Positions 12,918 to 13,802 of a stretch of DNA of 13,802 bases are shown here, piece after piece. A program made the translations under genes and the position numbers. Below the pieces are notes generated by a model, which worked only from the letters and a program-made list of their open reading frames with translations, was not told the DNA's origin and did not search any database. The DNA is from an uncultured Erysipelotrichaceae bacterium (GTDB lineage Bacteria; Bacillota_I; Bacilli_A; Acholeplasmatales; Anaeroplasmataceae). Within the stretch, counting starts at the first letter, position 1. Every line of letters begins with the position of its first letter. The stretch is taken from contig CACZRY010000097.1 in NCBI GenBank assembly GCA_902783745.1, positions 1 to 13,802 on the forward strand. Direction: 5' to 3'.

Positions 12918-13802
12918 ATGAAATTAAATAAAATTTATCTATTACCTATTTGCCTTTTTTCATTAACTATAGTTGGCTGTTCAAATAATAATTCAAATAA
13001 TAATACTTCGACTATAATTACATCTAATACTGTAACAAAACCAGTAAGTGGTGAAAATATATCTATTTTAAATTCTAAAAGCTACATGTTTAAAGATATT
13101 GTAGATATTGATAATTCAGTGAATTTTACTACTTATAAAGCTAAATCATATGGAGATGTTCCATATATAGATACTAATGATTTAAAAGCAATGATTAGTA
13201 CTATGGCAGATGTTAATGTCAATGTTAAAAAGGAAGCAAGTACAGTTACATTAACGAAGACTTCTAACGAAGACTCATATATAAAATTTGATACAAAAAA
13301 TAATGAAATATCATTTAAAAATCCTTCATTATTATCAGACTCCTCAGATAACAAAATAGGACATGATTATTGTCTTACATCAGGTGTTGTTATCAAAAGC
13401 TCTTCAGCAACAAAAGTGGGGACAGTAGGAAAAGATGAAGGTAAAATATCTTTAGATGAATATAACATTAAGATGTATGATGAAAATGATACAATTTATA
13501 TTCCATATGATGTATTTTATGCAATACTTCAGCCATCAAGCTTAGTTCCATATGTATTTAATGGTAAAGATTTTTTCAAAGATCCTAATTCATATCAACA
13601 AACTGATATAACATCACTTTGTTATTCAGGTAATGGATTATTTGAATATGGATATATAGATGGTGGATATAAAGCTTCAACAACATATAAAAAGATTAAT
13701 GCGTTATCTGGTCAAAAATATACTTATGAAAGTGTTGATATGGATGGTAATCCATTAAAAGCAAATAAAACTTATTTTGCATTATATAATAATGGCTATG
13801 GC
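12918..13802 (+). CDS. Lipoprotein, 3' end missing (N-terminal 295 residues)
   Basis: An open frame of 295 codons starts at ATG 12918 and runs off the window without a stop, so the protein is longer. GAGGAGG (12904-12910), 7 bases upstream, is the strongest ribosome binding site in the window. The N-terminus is a lipoprotein signal: MKLNKIY, a hydrophobic stretch, and lipobox TIVGC with C21 as the lipidated residue. An Asn/Ser/Thr-rich linker follows (22-45) as in surface lipoproteins of Gram-positive bacteria. The next 250 residues are beta-rich and look extracellular: paired strands with KSYGDVPYIDTNDLKAM (77-93) and YDENDTIYIPYDVFYAIL (about 184-201), which recalls the copper-amine-oxidase-like repeat found ahead of peptidase domains. 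I cannot assign a catalytic domain; an S41-type protease beyond the edge is possible but unsupported here. Confidence 0.85.
   Translation, partial: MKLNKIYLLPICLFSLTIVGCSNNNSNNNTSTIITSNTVTKPVSGENISILNSKSYMFKDIVDIDNSVNFTTYKAKSYGDVPYIDTNDLKAMISTMADVNVNVKKEASTVTLTKTSNEDSYIKFDTKNNEISFKNPSLLSDSSDNKIGHDYCLTSGVVIKSSSATKVGTVGKDEGKISLDEYNIKMYDENDTIYIPYDVFYAILQPSSLVPYVFNGKDFFKDPNSYQQTDITSLCYSGNGLFEYGYIDGGYKASTTYKKINALSGQKYTYESVDMDGNPLKANKTYFALYNNGYG

Noticed and set aside
13133..13354. Minus-strand open frame opposite the lipoprotein gene
   Set aside because: The plus strand has a signal peptide, lipobox, strong ribosome binding site and unbroken 295-codon frame.

Overview
The window looks like chromosomal DNA from a very AT-rich, low-GC Gram-positive relative (Bacilli/Erysipelotrichia-like or a Mollicutes-related gut lineage). 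The evidence is the strong A/T codon bias, consensus-like sigma-A promoters, ribosome binding sites of the AGGAG and GGTGAT types, and many intrinsic terminators. The taxonomic placement is inference. Trp is encoded by TGG and no gene contains an in-frame TGA, so the standard bacterial code fits. All 13 complete genes stop with TAA or TAG.

Layout. 1-240: no gene; a 32-bp tandem repeat and a terminator. 284-369 (-): tRNA-Leu(CAA) with its own promoter and terminator. 465-1112 (-): PAP2-type membrane phosphatase. 1273-1692 (+): Nudix hydrolase. 1809-2585 (-) and 2659-3561 (+): a divergent pair, an aspartate-dehydrogenase-like protein and a 2-hydroxyacid-dehydrogenase-fold protein that appears to lack its catalytic triad. 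3618-4193 (+): xanthine phosphoribosyltransferase. 4304-6906 (+): a CASTOR/POLLUX-like channel with RCK-type domains, followed 5 bases later by a SAM methyltransferase. 6914-7546 (-): unrecognised protein with two membrane segments. 7693-10660 (+): two overlapping MutS-related ATPase genes behind a promoter with a repeated TCACAT element. 10757-11311 (+): LOG-family phosphoribohydrolase. 11334-12194 (-): LysR-type regulator. 12195-12505: a 311-bp regulatory gap. 12506-12799 (+): ABM-fold monooxygenase-like protein. 12918-end (+): start of a lipoprotein gene cut by the window edge.

Most genes form short independent transcription units of housekeeping or accessory metabolism. The two likely operons are channel plus methyltransferase, and the MutS-like pair. 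The stop codons of several genes lie inside terminator stems, so the genome is tightly packed.

The most interesting stretch is 12195-12505. It holds a near-perfect LysR-type palindrome, a distal half-site, and a promoter placed as expected for LysR activation. Downstream lies an unusually GC-rich, highly structured segment ending in a strong terminator. Two separate hairpins there carry almost the same 8-base loop, CUCCCUAA and CUCCUUAA, complementary to Shine-Dalgarno sequences. I read it as a candidate LysR-controlled small regulatory RNA, or else a long attenuating leader of the ABM gene; I could not match it to any RNA family I know. The second point of interest is the tandem MutS-like pair, in which both Walker B motifs carry Asn-Glu and only one protein keeps the usual His after the switch strand.
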